Assembly: GCF_021596505.1 (NCBI RefSeq) | Contig: NZ_PJIZ01000042.1 | Location: 1-50,898 of the forward strand | Reading direction: 5' to 3' | Length of the DNA: 50,898 nt | Origin: Nostoc sp. CMAA1605 | GTDB lineage: Bacteria > Cyanobacteriota > Cyanobacteriia > Cyanobacteriales > Nostocaceae | Part shown: positions 1 to 9,560 of the stretch, in pieces | Layout: each line of letters begins with the position of its first letter | How positions within the stretch are numbered: position 1 is the first letter of the stretch | The notes under the pieces: model-generated | Told to the model about the DNA's origin: nothing | The model's database searches: none | What the model saw: only the letters and a program-made list of their open reading frames with translations | Program-made: the position numbers and the translations under genes

Positions 1-1323
1 TTTCGCCTAACCAAGAACTCTTCCCGCTAACTGCCAAAGTTAATAGTGCAGGTTGCTTGGCTATCGGTGGGTGTGATGTCACAACCCTAGTACAGCAGTT
101 TGGCTCACCTTTGTATATTTTAGATGAAGAAACTCTCAGAACCGCCTGCCAACAATATCGAGATAGCTTTAAAAAATATTATCAAGGCGAATCTCAGGTA
201 CTCTATGCTTCTAAAGCCTGGAATTGTCTGGCTGTAGATGCAATTATCGCCTCTGAAGGTTTAGGAATTGACGTAGTTTCTGGCGGTGAATTGTATACTG
301 CCCTAACTGCTGGGATTAGTCCTGAGAAAATTTACCTCCACGGTAATAATAAATCTCGCGAAGAACTCAACTTAGCCATTGAATCTGGGGTAACAATCGT
401 TGTCGATAACTGGTACGAGTTACATACCCTCGTGGATATCTTGTCCAGCACTTCTCTACCACCAGTGCGGATTATGCTGCGCTTGACACCAGGGATTGAA
501 TGTCATACCCATGAGTACATTCGTACCGGACACCTAGATAGCAAGTTTGGTTTTGATCCCAACGATTTAGACGAGGTGTTTAAATTTGTCAGTCAGCAAT
601 CAAATTTAAACTGTGTGGTGTACACGCTCATATTGGTTCGCAAATCTTGAACGGCAACCCCATCAAGACTTAGCGGCTGTCATGGTGCAATGGTTGAGGG
701 ATGCAGCTAAATACGGTTTGAATGTCACCGAATTAAACGTGGGTGGCGGTTTAGGTATTAAATATGTAGAATCGGATGATCCACCAAGCATTGAAGAATG
801 GGTGAAGGCGATTTGTGATGTCGTACAAGCAGCCTGTGCGGTGGAAAATCTACCTTTACCAAAATTATTATCTGAACCAGGGCGATCGCTAATTGCTAGT
901 GCCTGTGTGACAGCTTACACCATCGGTTCATCTAAAACCATACCGGAAATTCGTACTTATCTTGCCATAGATGGCGGTATGTCCGACAATCCGCGTCCCA
1001 TTACCTACCAGTCAGTTTATCGTACAGTCGTTGCCAACAAAATGTCTGCGCCTCTCACAGAAACAGTTACCATTGCTGGTAAACACTGTGAATCAGGAGA
1101 TATCTTAATTAAAAATGCCCAACTGCCCAAAACCGAACCAGGGGATACACTGGTAGTTATGGCAACTGGTGCTTACAATTACAGTATGGCATCCAACTAT
1201 AACCGCTTACCCAGACCGGCAGCAGTTCTAGTGGCAAATGGCGAAGCAAACTTAATTTTGCAACGCGAAACTTATCAAGATTTAATTCGACAAGATCGTT
1301 TACCGGAAAGATTGAAGAATTAG
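1..1323 (+). pseudogene. lysA: Diaminopimelate decarboxylase, 5'-partial and frameshifted
   Basis: PLP-dependent enzyme that decarboxylates meso-diaminopimelate to lysine, the last step of lysine synthesis. The frame is open from the first base of the window, so the true start lies upstream; the TTG at 57 is not a credible start. The N-terminal barrel (YASKAWNC, with the PLP lysine) is read in one frame to about 617. The family motif GVHAHIGSQI is in a second frame (617-646), and the rest (GGGLG, SEPGRSL, CESGD, GAYNYSMASNYN) in a third frame from about 649 to 1323. One G appears missing near 617 and one T near 648. All catalytic motifs are otherwise present, so this is either a recent two-hit pseudogene or a pair of homopolymer sequencing errors; I favour error because the step is normally essential. 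Confidence 0.85.
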
Positions 1324-1358
1324 TCACTAGTCCAAAGTCAATAGTCCAAAGTCCAAAG

Positions 1359-1393
1359 TTGACTATTGACTATTGACTATTGACTATTGACTA
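1359..1393. repeat. Five tandem TTGACTA heptamers
   Basis: Five perfect copies of TTGACTA lie between lysA and the diadenylate cyclase gene, preceded by degenerate AGTCCAAAGTCAATAG-type units from about 1325. Such short tandem heptanucleotide repeats are common in intergenic DNA of Nostocaceae. Confidence 0.85.
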
Positions 1394-1423
1394 AGAACTA
1401 AACGTATAAGAGTTCCAGATGTC

Positions 1424-2347
1424 ATGAAAGATTGGTGGAAGCAATGGCTGGCAAACCTGGGATGGTCTCAGTCCTTGCTGTTGGGGACTCTGGATATTGT
1501 ATTGGTGCTGGCACTGACTTACATGATCCTCGTAATCATTAGTGAGCGTCGGACACTTTGGATGGTGCGGGGTTTTATCGTTTTAATGCTAGCCTCAGCA
1601 CTAAGCGGCAGATTTGGTCTACCACTGTTAAATTTTGTGCTAGAAAAATTGGTGATTGGCTGTGCTGTAGCAATGGCAGTTGCTCTCCAGTCAGAATTTC
1701 GCCGCTTTCTAGAACAATTAGGACGCGGTGAATTTCGGCAATTGTTCCAACCATCCAATCTGACCATTCCTAAGTCTGATAGTGTAATAGATGAAATTGT
1801 GGAAGCGGTCAAAGAACTCTCGAAAAACCGAATCGGAGCTTTACTAATTTTGGAAACAACTGGCCCCATTGATGAAAGGGATTTTTCTGTCCCTGGAGTT
1901 AAATTGAACGCCGATGTTTCCAAGGAACTGATACAGACAATTTTTCAACCCAAAACTCTACTGCACGATGGCGCAACATTAATCCGTGGTTCACGGATTG
2001 TATCATCGGGTATAATCTTACCGCTTTCGGGACGCACAGCATCGCGCCAGTTGGGTACACGCCACCGGGCAGCAATGGGAATTACTGAGCGAGTCGAAAA
2101 TTGTATCTGTGTCGTTGTCTCAGAAGAAACGGGTTCTATTTCCCTTGCAGAACGGGGAATTCTAAATAGGCCGCTAACAATTAGGAAGCTCAAAGAGTCT
2201 TTAGAGGCTCGATTGTCTCCAACTGTAGATCGGGAAGCAGTCGCTCCTGGTTTGTTCAGCTTGGGTCGTCAGATTGGGAGTAAAGCATTGAAACTGGGTT
2301 CACGCTTACTTGGATTACCTTCGACCGCTTCTCAAGATAAAAAATGA
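1424..2347 (+). CDS. cdaA: Diadenylate cyclase (CdaA/DacA type)
   Basis: Makes the second messenger c-di-AMP from two ATP. The 307-residue protein has hydrophobic N-terminal membrane segments (about residues 17-38, 45-62 and 70-88) followed by a DAC domain. Catalytic motifs are clear: DGA at residues 182-184 ([10 protein letters not shown]) and RHR at 213-215 (GTRHRAA). Length and architecture match membrane-bound CdaA. ATG at 1424 starts the first membrane segment directly. The stop overlaps the start of the next gene by 4 bp (ATGA), so the two are translationally coupled. Placement between lysA and uppS links c-di-AMP with cell-wall precursor supply, as in other bacteria where cdaA sits by peptidoglycan genes. 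Confidence 0.93.
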   Translation: MKDWWKQWLANLGWSQSLLLGTLDIVLVLALTYMILVIISERRTLWMVRGFIVLMLASALSGRFGLPLLNFVLEKLVIGCAVAMAVALQSEFRRFLEQLGRGEFRQLFQPSNLTIPKSDSVIDEIVEAVKELSKNRIGALLILETTGPIDERDFSVPGVKLNADVSKELIQTIFQPKTLLHDGATLIRGSRIVSSGIILPLSGRTASRQLGTRHRAAMGITERVENCICVVVSEETGSISLAERGILNRPLTIRKLKESLEARLSPTVDREAVAPGLFSLGRQIGSKALKLGSRLLGLPSTASQDKK

Positions 2348-3096
2348 CAATACAACAACAAACTGAACTATACGAATTACCCCTAGATTTAAAACCAGAA
2401 CTATTGCCTAAACACGTTGCGGTGATTATGGATGGCAATGGTCGTTGGGCTAAACGTCAAGGTTTACCACGGATTATGGGTCATAAGCGTGGAGTCGATG
2501 CCCTGAAGGATTTACTACGCTGTTGTAAAGATTGGGGAATTCAGGCTTTAACAGCCTATGCTTTTTCCACAGAAAACTGGAAAAGACCCCAAGAAGAAGT
2601 AGATTTTTTGATGACGCTATTCCAAGGAGTTTTGCGTCAAGAGTTGCGGGAAATGGTCGAGGAAAATGTGCAGATTCAGTTTGTCGGCAACTTAGAGGCT
2701 TTACCGCGATCGCTACAAGCAGAAATTTCCCGTTCAATGGAAGAAACCAAAAATAATCGCGGTATCCGCTTTTCTGTAGCGACTAACTACGGTGGACGAC
2801 AGGAGATTTTACAAGCTTGTCGCGCGATCGCCCAAAAAGTCCAGCAAGGTATCCTCAAGCCTGACGAAATCTCAGAAGAAGTATTTGAGGGTCATTTATA
2901 TACAGCCGGAATTGCTGACCCCGATTTATTGATTCGCACCAGTGGCGAAATGCGTCTTTCTAATTTCCTCCTTTGGCAAATGGCCTATGGAGAAATTTAT
3001 ATTACTGACACACTCTGGCCAGATTTCGACCGAGCCGAATTTCATCGCGCCCTATGTGCCTATCAACAAAGGGAACGGCGATTTGGGAAAATTTAA
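2344..3096 (+). CDS. uppS: Isoprenyl transferase (undecaprenyl diphosphate synthase)
   Basis: Cis-prenyltransferase that elongates farnesyl diphosphate with isopentenyl diphosphate to make the C55 lipid carrier for peptidoglycan and polysaccharide. The 250-residue protein has the family signature [17 protein letters not shown], with the catalytic Asp at residue 30, [16 protein letters not shown], and the C-terminal [11 protein letters not shown] and WPDF motifs. It overlaps the upstream cyclase gene by 4 bp. Length is normal for the family and nothing looks damaged. Confidence 0.96.
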   Translation: MTIQQQTELYELPLDLKPELLPKHVAVIMDGNGRWAKRQGLPRIMGHKRGVDALKDLLRCCKDWGIQALTAYAFSTENWKRPQEEVDFLMTLFQGVLRQELREMVEENVQIQFVGNLEALPRSLQAEISRSMEETKNNRGIRFSVATNYGGRQEILQACRAIAQKVQQGILKPDEISEEVFEGHLYTAGIADPDLLIRTSGEMRLSNFLLWQMAYGEIYITDTLWPDFDRAEFHRALCAYQQRERRFGKI

Positions 3097-3200
3097 TTGC
3101 AACTTTTAACCCCTGAATCTAGGTGTTGATTCTGTACCTTTTCAGGTGTAAAAAATTTATGCACAATCCTTTCCTGTCCGAGTAAAATTTGCCTCAAAGT

Positions 3201-3221
3201 CTCTCTCCTCGTAGGAGAGAG
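3201..3221. terminator. Hairpin after uppS
   Basis: CTCTCTCC, a TCGTA loop and GGAGAGAG form a perfect 8-bp stem about 100 nt after the uppS stop. A clear T-run does not follow directly (TTTT occurs at 3235-3238), so it may be a weak terminator or simply a repeat. Confidence 0.4.
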
Positions 3222-3314
3222 ATTTAGAGAGAGGTTTTCTATACCGTTTATTCTGTACTGTAGAGAAGCGGGACGAAGTCCATTGCGTTAGCAAAGCGGG
3301 GCGGGAGCATCGTT

Positions 3315-3356
3315 GCGAATTGCAAATTGCGAATTGCGAATTGCGAATTGCGAATT
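3315..3356. repeat. Six tandem GCGAATT heptamers
   Basis: Six heptamer units (five GCGAATT, one GCAAATT) lie between the convergent uppS and methyltransferase-HIT genes, ending 8 nt before the latter's stop codon. Confidence 0.88.
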
Positions 3357-3363
3357 GGTAAAA

Positions 3364-4218
3364 CTATTTTCTTTTAGCAATAACATTCCGTATCCCACTT
3401 TTTACCCCAACACTGTCACCTTGATAGCGAGGAATAATATGTATGCTGGCGTGCATAATGTTTTGCCCGGCAGCGCGATTGATATTCATACCCACATTAA
3501 AACCATCAGGGGAAAATTCCGCTTTGAGCATTTCTTGTACCTTATTCACCATTAACCAACAAGCAGATTGTTCTGAAAAAGGTAGCTCAAAATAATTACT
3601 AACATGACGTTTGGGAATCACTAAAACGTGACCTTTACTGATGGGATAGCCATCAAAAATTGCATAGGCTGTGGCTGATTCAGTTAAGAGAGTGAGATGT
3701 CTGCCAGGATTACAAAATATGCAGTAATTAGGAGAATTTCTTTGATAATTATAATGAATGTATTCATATATTTCTCGCATTTCATCTAAATGAATAGAAT
3801 TAAATGGGAGTTTAACAATACATTGATATGTCGGTTTTTTATGAACATAATGTTCTCGAAAACCTTCTTTTTTGATATCTCTCCTCACTGCATAATAAGC
3901 TTTACCCCCTGGTTTTAATAAATGGGATATTTCCATGAGTACCTGAGTTTGTTCTTCAGGAGATAAAACATTTAAGACATAGAAGCAAATTATAGTGTTG
4001 AATTTATCGTGAGGATATTGGGGGTAATAATAAGGGTCGTAGCCAGTGATATCGCAGCCTTTTTGTTGTAATAACTTCACATCATTACCCAAGCCACAAC
4101 CAAAGTCTAAGATTTTGCCATTGAGTAGATTTTGATTGTATAAAAACTGTGCCGGAAATGAGAGATAATTCCTATCAATGGCTGTGAGATGACTGTATTG
4201 ATTCTTTTGCTGCTTCAT
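3364..4218 (-). CDS. Class I SAM methyltransferase fused to a HIT-family domain
   Basis: A two-domain protein of 284 residues. The N-terminal part is a SAM-dependent methyltransferase with motif I DFGCGLGND (residues 38-46), an acidic strand ending GYDP (59-62) and LLKPGG (100-105). The C-terminal part is a HIT domain starting at CIFC (166-169), with GHVLVIPKRHV (196-206) and the signature GQNIMHASIHIIPRYQGD (251-268). The usual HIT triad is H-x-H-x-H; here the central, nucleophilic histidine is Ser258 (codon AGC), flanked by His256 and His260. The HIT half may therefore bind nucleotides without classical hydrolysis. Substrates of both halves are unknown. The downstream Uma2 gene is on the same strand but separated by 51 nt. 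Confidence 0.88.
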   Translation of the reverse strand: MKQQKNQYSHLTAIDRNYLSFPAQFLYNQNLLNGKILDFGCGLGNDVKLLQQKGCDITGYDPYYYPQYPHDKFNTIICFYVLNVLSPEEQTQVLMEISHLLKPGGKAYYAVRRDIKKEGFREHYVHKKPTYQCIVKLPFNSIHLDEMREIYEYIHYNYQRNSPNYCIFCNPGRHLTLLTESATAYAIFDGYPISKGHVLVIPKRHVSNYFELPFSEQSACWLMVNKVQEMLKAEFSPDGFNVGMNINRAAGQNIMHASIHIIPRYQGDSVGVKSGIRNVIAKRK

Positions 4219-4269
4219 GCAATTTGCGATCGCACAGTGATTCCATAACTTAATTATTCACTGATGACA

Positions 4270-5016
4270 TTAGGCGATCGCATCAGGGTCAACACCTAGC
4301 TCACGCAACTTAGCAGCCAATTTCTCTGCACGTTGTTTTTCCTGTTCAGCACGTTGGCGTTCTTGTTCAGCTTTTTCACTGCTCCACAACAAGAGATTTC
4401 CTTCCCCATCCCACCACCGTAGCCAATTCATAGTTTGGCAAAGTCTCTCACCATACCAAATTCCCAGAAATAACTCCAACTCAGGAATCCAAAAACGTCC
4501 GTTAGTATCCGGTGGTTGTAAAACATATTTGCCATCCTGCAAACACCGGACTTCTAAAATTGGTTCGTAGGGGTCGTATGTGACGTAGGTAGGAACTTGC
4601 AGAATTCTTTCGTAAAAATAGAGCTTACCGTAAGGCGGAGTCGAACGAATTGATAACTCTCCATTTTCCGTATCTGAGAGAAATTCCATCACCACAGATA
4701 CAGCTGCACCTTCTAAATTTTGTGTGTAACTTCGACGAATCATATCCGTAGCGACAGGTTGGACTTGTGGGACATAAAACCAATCAGGTGCTTTCACCAC
4801 AATTTTTTTATTCACTGTCGCAACCAGCCCAAAATTCGAGCCAATGAGCATTTCGGGTTGAATACGTCCGCTAGCTCCTAAAGCGTCAGTGAGTGCGGCT
4901 GCAAGTGGTGGTTGCTGAATATTTTCCACAGGGTCATCAGGTAAAATGAAATCCCCAGGAAGTGCTTCCCAGGTGATATCTACTTCTTTTTGGGTAGGAC
5001 TGATTTGTAAAACCAT
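4270..5016 (-). CDS. Uma2 family (DUF820) PD-(D/E)XK nuclease-like protein
   Basis: A 248-residue member of the Uma2/DUF820 family, which is greatly expanded in cyanobacteria and has a restriction-endonuclease-like fold. Visible family features are VVKAPDWFYVP, VVMEFLSDTENGE, KLYFYERILQVPTYVTYDP and LGIWYGERL. The C-terminal 35 or so residues (KAEQERQRAEQEKQRAEKL) form a charged coiled coil, also usual in this family. The cellular role of Uma2 proteins is not established, so I name only the family. Confidence 0.9.
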   Translation of the reverse strand: MVLQISPTQKEVDITWEALPGDFILPDDPVENIQQPPLAAALTDALGASGRIQPEMLIGSNFGLVATVNKKIVVKAPDWFYVPQVQPVATDMIRRSYTQNLEGAAVSVVMEFLSDTENGELSIRSTPPYGKLYFYERILQVPTYVTYDPYEPILEVRCLQDGKYVLQPPDTNGRFWIPELELFLGIWYGERLCQTMNWLRWWDGEGNLLLWSSEKAEQERQRAEQEKQRAEKLAAKLRELGVDPDAIA

Positions 5017-5120
5017 ACATATATTCTCAATAAATGAGACAGGGGAGCAGCAGAAAATAGTAATTACTCACGACTATGGCGAATGGGGAAAGTAAGAGAC
5101 AAAGAAAAGAGTAACTTATT

Positions 5121-5160
5121 GCCCAATGCCCAATGCCCAATGCCCCATTCCCCATTCCCA
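5121..5160. repeat. GCCCAAT/CCCCATT heptamer tract
   Basis: Tandem heptamers (three GCCCAAT, then CCCCAT-type units) lie just downstream of panB, ending 8 nt before its stop codon. Confidence 0.8.
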
Positions 5161-5168
5161 TTTAATTA

Positions 5169-5939
5169 TTATGGAAACTTTCTCTCACGCACTTCTGTAG
5201 CGTAATCTTTTACCGCTTGGGTGATTGTCTCCCGCAAATTTGTATAGACTTTGGCAAATGGCGGTTGTTTTTCTGATAATCCCAGTACATCTGAGGTAAC
5301 TAAAACTTGACCATCACAGTGCGAACCTGCACCAATACCAATAGTGGGAATGCTCAATTTTTGTGTAATCTGCATTGCCAAATCGGCAGGTATATGCTCC
5401 AAAACGATCGCAAATACACCTGCTTGTTCGAGAGCGATCGCTTCGTTTAAAATTTTCTCGGCTGTCTCTTCAGTTTTCCCCTGTTGTCGCAAACCCAACT
5501 GATGCACAGACTGCGGTGTCAAACCCACATGACCCATCACCGGAATTCCCGCCTGTATTAACCTCGCTACAGTTTCCACCATTGCAGGATAACCACCTTC
5601 TAATTTAACGGCTTGCGCTCCTGTTTCCTTTAATACCCGTCCAGCAGAATGGATAGCTTGCTGAATACTTTCTTGATAAGTCAAAAACGGTAAATCTACC
5701 ACCACCAAAGCCCGTTTGACACCGCGACGCACAGCTTTAGCATGGTGCAGCGTTTCCTCTAGAGTAATAGGCAGCGTATTTTTATACCCCAAAATCGCTG
5801 CCATCGAGTCCCCCACCAGGATTAAGTCTACACCAGCCGCATCAAGAATATGAGCGATCGCGCAATCCCATGCAGTCAACGCGACAATTGCGCGTCCCTG
5901 TTGTTTAAATTGAATTAATTGCTGGGTAGTAATTGCCAT
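5169..5939 (-). CDS. panB: 3-methyl-2-oxobutanoate hydroxymethyltransferase
   Basis: Transfers a hydroxymethyl group from 5,10-methylene-tetrahydrofolate to alpha-ketoisovalerate to give ketopantoate, the first committed step of pantothenate/CoA synthesis. Motifs include [70 protein letters not shown] and [16 protein letters not shown] place the start at ATG 5939 ([11 protein letters not shown]), giving 257 residues. The open frame continues 48 codons upstream, but that extension is a translation of heptamer repeats ([13 protein letters not shown]) and is not part of the enzyme. Confidence 0.95.
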   Translation of the reverse strand: MAITTQQLIQFKQQGRAIVALTAWDCAIAHILDAAGVDLILVGDSMAAILGYKNTLPITLEETLHHAKAVRRGVKRALVVVDLPFLTYQESIQQAIHSAGRVLKETGAQAVKLEGGYPAMVETVARLIQAGIPVMGHVGLTPQSVHQLGLRQQGKTEETAEKILNEAIALEQAGVFAIVLEHIPADLAMQITQKLSIPTIGIGAGSHCDGQVLVTSDVLGLSEKQPPFAKVYTNLRETITQAVKDYATEVRERKFP

Positions 5940-5948
5940 TTTCGTCAA

Positions 5949-6096
5949 TCGGAAATTGGGAATTGGGAATCGGAAATTGGGAATCGGGAATCGGGAATCG
6001 GGAATCGGGAATCGGGAATTGAGATATAGGAGAATCATTTTACCCCAATGCCCAATGCCCAATGCCCCATGCCCCATGCCCAATTCCCAATTCCCA
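5949..6096. repeat. Two heptamer repeat tracts upstream of panB
   Basis: TCGGGAA/TTGGGAA heptamers fill 5949-6021 and CCCAATG/CCCCATG/CCCAATT units fill 6043-6096. Together they occupy nearly the whole panB leader and reach the 3' end of the propeller gene, leaving little room for a conventional promoter. Confidence 0.85.
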
Positions 6097-6101
6097 TTTT
6101 T

Positions 6102-7214
6102 TCATTTCACAGCACGGCTGAAAGCTAGATGAGGTTTGGCACTTTCCATTTTGGGCATTAACCAAGCTAAACCTTCACTTGTACCAATCCATAATTTACT
6201 TGCAACGTCAGGGACAACTGTCAGAACTCGACTTGAAGGTAGTCCCGCAACTTCATCCAACACTGCGCCTGTATTTGGATTCAATCGTAACAAACCATCG
6301 TTAGTCCCTACCCACACACTACCATCTTTTGCAAAACGAACTGCGGTGACATTCTTGCCCCGCAAGCGCGCCACCGAACGCAATACTATTCCAGTTTTGG
6401 GATTAATCACTAATAAATTATTAGGCATTCCCGCCCAAATCAAACCTTCTGGACTAATAGCTAAAGTTTGTACTGTCGTCCCAGGTAAATCGTTGATGCG
6501 CTTCATAATCAACCCACTGGCGGTATTGACTCGCACGACACCATCCAGAGTCCCCACCCACAGTTGACCTTCAGCATCTAAAGTCAAAGCATTCGCACTC
6601 ACACCAGGTAAATTTTTCACTGTGGTCATAATTAAGCCTTGGTCGGGACTAATTAACGCTAAACCATTGTCAGTTCCCGTCCACAGATAACCACGCTTAT
6701 CAACCAGCAGTGATAACACCCGCTTAGAAGGCAACAATAAATTTTGGGTGCTAATTTCATTAGTGCGCGGTTCTACCCGTAAAAGTCCTTCATAAGTTCC
6801 TACCCATAACCTTCCGACTTTATCCTGTGCTAAAGCACCAATGGCAGTATTTGGGAGACTAACACGCCCCAAAATTTTACCGGTTTTGGGGTCAATGCGT
6901 GATAATCCTCGCCAAGAACCCACCCAAAGATTACCTGAAAAATCTGCGAGTAAATTATTCACACGATAATCAGTTTCCACTGCCCGTTCTTGCAAGTCTC
7001 GTTCATCAGGTAGAGGTGCTACTCGTGGCGGCGGTGCTGAAGGGGGATAAGTCGGGGCTAACTCCGAAGCATCAACTGGAGGAGTAGTTTGCGCCTTAGC
7101 TGAAATATTCGGCACAACCATCAACCCCAGCAATATAGAAGTCATCAGTAAACTAGTACGTTTGTGAAGTAATACCACGGTGAAATTTCCTTTGGAGACA
7201 ATACCTGTAGCCAT
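6102..7214 (-). CDS. Secreted seven-bladed beta-propeller (two-component regulator propeller repeats)
   Basis: A 370-residue exported protein. The N-terminus has a basic stretch, a hydrophobic core (LLMTSILLGLMVVP) and a likely cleavage site after AKA (about residue 41), then a proline-rich linker. The remainder is seven repeats of the form LWVGTxxGLxRxxPxTGxI (for example LWVGSWRGLSRIDP, LWVGTYEGLLRVEP, VWVGTNDGLLRLNP), as in Reg_prop repeats that normally form ligand-sensing propellers of hybrid sensor kinases. No kinase or membrane domain follows, so this is a free periplasmic or surface propeller with an unknown ligand. Confidence 0.88.
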   Translation of the reverse strand: MATGIVSKGNFTVVLLHKRTSLLMTSILLGLMVVPNISAKAQTTPPVDASELAPTYPPSAPPPRVAPLPDERDLQERAVETDYRVNNLLADFSGNLWVGSWRGLSRIDPKTGKILGRVSLPNTAIGALAQDKVGRLWVGTYEGLLRVEPRTNEISTQNLLLPSKRVLSLLVDKRGYLWTGTDNGLALISPDQGLIMTTVKNLPGVSANALTLDAEGQLWVGTLDGVVRVNTASGLIMKRINDLPGTTVQTLAISPEGLIWAGMPNNLLVINPKTGIVLRSVARLRGKNVTAVRFAKDGSVWVGTNDGLLRLNPNTGAVLDEVAGLPSSRVLTVVPDVASKLWIGTSEGLAWLMPKMESAKPHLAFSRAVK

Positions 7215-7284
7215 TACCTAGACTGGCTAACAATTGATCTCAGTTTCCCGCAGTTAGTAGTTTTTAAACATTAGGGGTGGGATT

Positions 7285-7334
7285 GGGGACTGGGGACTGG
7301 GGACTGGGGATTGGGGATTGGGGACTAGGGATTG
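7285..7334. repeat. GGGGACT/GGGGATT heptamer tract
   Basis: Seven or so tandem heptamers (GGGGACT x3, GGGGATT x2, GGGGACT, then degenerate). The same unit occurs inside gcvP and near bgtA, natF and recN. Confidence 0.88.
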
Positions 7335-7402
7335 GGAAACTAGGGAAGCAGGGGGAGAAAAGCGATAACTAATGACTATTCACTCATCACCAGCTAAACG
7401 CC

Positions 7403-7460
7403 GCACTACCGCTAACAGCACTCATTACTCAGCACTACCGCTAACAGCACTCATTACTCA
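7403..7460. repeat. Two tandem copies of a 29-bp repeat
   Basis: The 29-bp unit beginning GCACTACCGCTAACAGCACT occurs twice back to back (7403-7431, 7432-7460). Its complement recurs, slightly diverged, at 37405-37433. Confidence 0.85.
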
Positions 7461-8123
7461 GCACTCAATCACTTCGCCAAAGTGCTTATAACTAAAGAGT
7501 TATTTTGTAAAGGCTTTGAAACAAAATGTTTAAATATTTATTTAATAACAAATTTAAATATATAAGTTAAAAACTTTCAAAGATTAACTTATGCCATTTC
7601 TTGATATATTGTGAGACAAGTTACAAATTCGTGGTGTGCAACTTTTTGTCTCGCGCTCATCACTCCACTAGGTACTCCGTCAAGTCAGACTCTCTCCTGT
7701 TGATTATTTCTGGTAAATCAGGAAGACATCAGGAAAGTATGGGCGGAAACTTGTGAACAACAACCCGATTACCTAAATACACAGGGATTTTGGGAAATAA
7801 CTCATACTTTCACCCTAGCGCGAAGGTAGCAATGAGATAAAGCACTGTAGTGGAGTGAGAAAAACAGATAAAAGAGAATTTTTAAATGTTGGCATGAGGG
7901 ATAAAGCACAACCGTGAAGTTATGCAATCCCCACGAGGGAAGACGGGTGAAGAGATTTACCCGTTGTCACTAGCAGAAAATCGCTACCCTCAACCAAAGA
8001 AAACTCTAAAAAAAGTTATTCCTGTTTTTCTCCTTGCTGATGGAGAGATAGGGCGATCGCGAGAAAAAACTGCCCACAATGTGATTTGATAAGTAAAAAG
8101 AGTGACATCTTGGAAGGATAGAT

Positions 8124-9554
8124 ATGTCTTACGCTCAAACGAAGACTCAGTCAAAAGCTGGGTATAAAGCCGGGGTTCAAGATTACAGACTAACTTATTA
8201 CACACCTGATTACACACCTAAAGATACGGATATCTTAGCGGCATTCCGTGTTACACCCCAGCCTGGAGTTCCCTTTGAAGAAGCAGCTGCGGCTGTAGCG
8301 GCTGAGTCTTCTACTGGTACTTGGACAACCGTATGGACAGACTTATTAACCGATCTAGATCGCTACAAAGGTCGTTGCTACGATATCGAACCAGTTCCTG
8401 GCGAAGACAACCAGTTTATTGCCTACATTGCCTATCCTTTGGATCTCTTTGAAGAAGGCTCCATCACCAACGTTTTAACCTCAATTGTAGGTAACGTATT
8501 TGGTTTTAAAGCTTTGCGGGCATTGCGTCTGGAAGACATTCGCTTCCCAGTTGCTTACATCAAGACATTCCAAGGCCCTCCCCACGGTATTCAAGTTGAG
8601 CGTGACAAATTAAACAAATATGGTCGTCCTTTGTTGGGTTGTACCATCAAACCAAAATTAGGTCTATCTGCTAAAAACTACGGTCGTGCAGTATACGAAT
8701 GTTTACGCGGCGGTTTGGACTTCACCAAAGACGACGAAAACATCAACTCTGCACCTTTCCAAAGATGGCGCGATCGCTTCTTGTTCGTAGCTGATGCTAT
8801 CCACAAGTCTCAAGCAGAAACCGGCGAAATCAAAGGTCACTACCTCAACGTTACCGCGCCTACCTGCGAAGAAATGTTGAAGCGGGCTGAGTACGCTAAA
8901 GAACTCAATATGCCCATCATCATGCACGACTACCTCACAGCAGGTTTCACAGCTAACACTACCTTGGCGCGTTGGTGTCGTGACAACGGTTTATTGCTGC
9001 ACATCCACCGCGCGATGCACGCTGTAATCGACCGTCAAAAGAACCACGGTATTCACTTCCGTGTATTGGCTAAAGCTCTACGTTTATCTGGTGGTGATCA
9101 CATCCACACCGGTACCGTAGTAGGTAAATTAGAAGGTGAACGTGGTATCACAATGGGCTTCGTTGACCTGTTGCGTGAAAACTACGTTGAGCAAGACAAA
9201 TCTCGCGGTATCTACTTTACCCAAGATTGGGCTTCTCTACCTGGTGTAATGGCAGTAGCTTCTGGTGGTATCCACGTATGGCATATGCCCGCACTAGTAG
9301 AAATCTTCGGTGACGACTCCGTACTGCAATTCGGTGGTGGTACACTCGGACACCCCTGGGGTAATGCTCCTGGTGCAACCGCAAACCGCGTAGCTCTAGA
9401 AGCTTGTATCCAAGCTCGTAACGAAGGCCGTAACTTGGCACGCGAAGGTAACGACGTGATTCGTGAAGCTGCTAAGTGGTCTCCTGAATTGGCTGCTGCT
9501 TGCGAACTGTGGAAAGAAATCAAGTTCGAGTTTGAGGCAATGGATACCGTCTGA
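8124..9554 (+). CDS. rbcL: RuBisCO large subunit, form IB
   Basis: Catalytic subunit of ribulose-1,5-bisphosphate carboxylase/oxygenase, which fixes CO2 in carboxysomes. At 476 residues it is the standard cyanobacterial length. Visible hallmarks: N-terminal [20 protein letters not shown], the carbamylated lysine in [11 protein letters not shown], the Mg-binding [15 protein letters not shown], loop 6 [22 protein letters not shown] and [12 protein letters not shown]. Codon use is strongly biased to C-ending codons compared with neighbours, as expected for a very highly expressed gene. First gene of rbcL-rbcX-rbcS. Confidence 0.99.
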   Translation: MSYAQTKTQSKAGYKAGVQDYRLTYYTPDYTPKDTDILAAFRVTPQPGVPFEEAAAAVAAESSTGTWTTVWTDLLTDLDRYKGRCYDIEPVPGEDNQFIAYIAYPLDLFEEGSITNVLTSIVGNVFGFKALRALRLEDIRFPVAYIKTFQGPPHGIQVERDKLNKYGRPLLGCTIKPKLGLSAKNYGRAVYECLRGGLDFTKDDENINSAPFQRWRDRFLFVADAIHKSQAETGEIKGHYLNVTAPTCEEMLKRAEYAKELNMPIIMHDYLTAGFTANTTLARWCRDNGLLLHIHRAMHAVIDRQKNHGIHFRVLAKALRLSGGDHIHTGTVVGKLEGERGITMGFVDLLRENYVEQDKSRGIYFTQDWASLPGVMAVASGGIHVWHMPALVEIFGDDSVLQFGGGTLGHPWGNAPGATANRVALEACIQARNEGRNLAREGNDVIREAAKWSPELAAACELWKEIKFEFEAMDTV

Positions 9555-9560
9555 TCATCA

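Larger units (their letters stand above)
7215..8123 (+). other. Long intergenic region and rbcL leader
   Basis: About 910 bases separate the propeller gene from rbcL. The first 250 bases are repeats (listed separately). The rest is AT-rich, with no convincing reading frame. A long untranslated leader before rbcL is known in Anabaena, so the promoters probably lie here; I could not pick -10/-35 boxes or an NtcA site (GTA-N8-TAC) with confidence. A good ribosome binding site, GGAAGG, is at 8112-8117, six bases before the ATG. Confidence 0.6.

Noticed and set aside
7500..8100. NtcA box (GTA-N8-TAC) upstream of rbcL
   Set aside because: I looked for it and found no match with the right spacing, so I do not claim nitrogen control from sequence.
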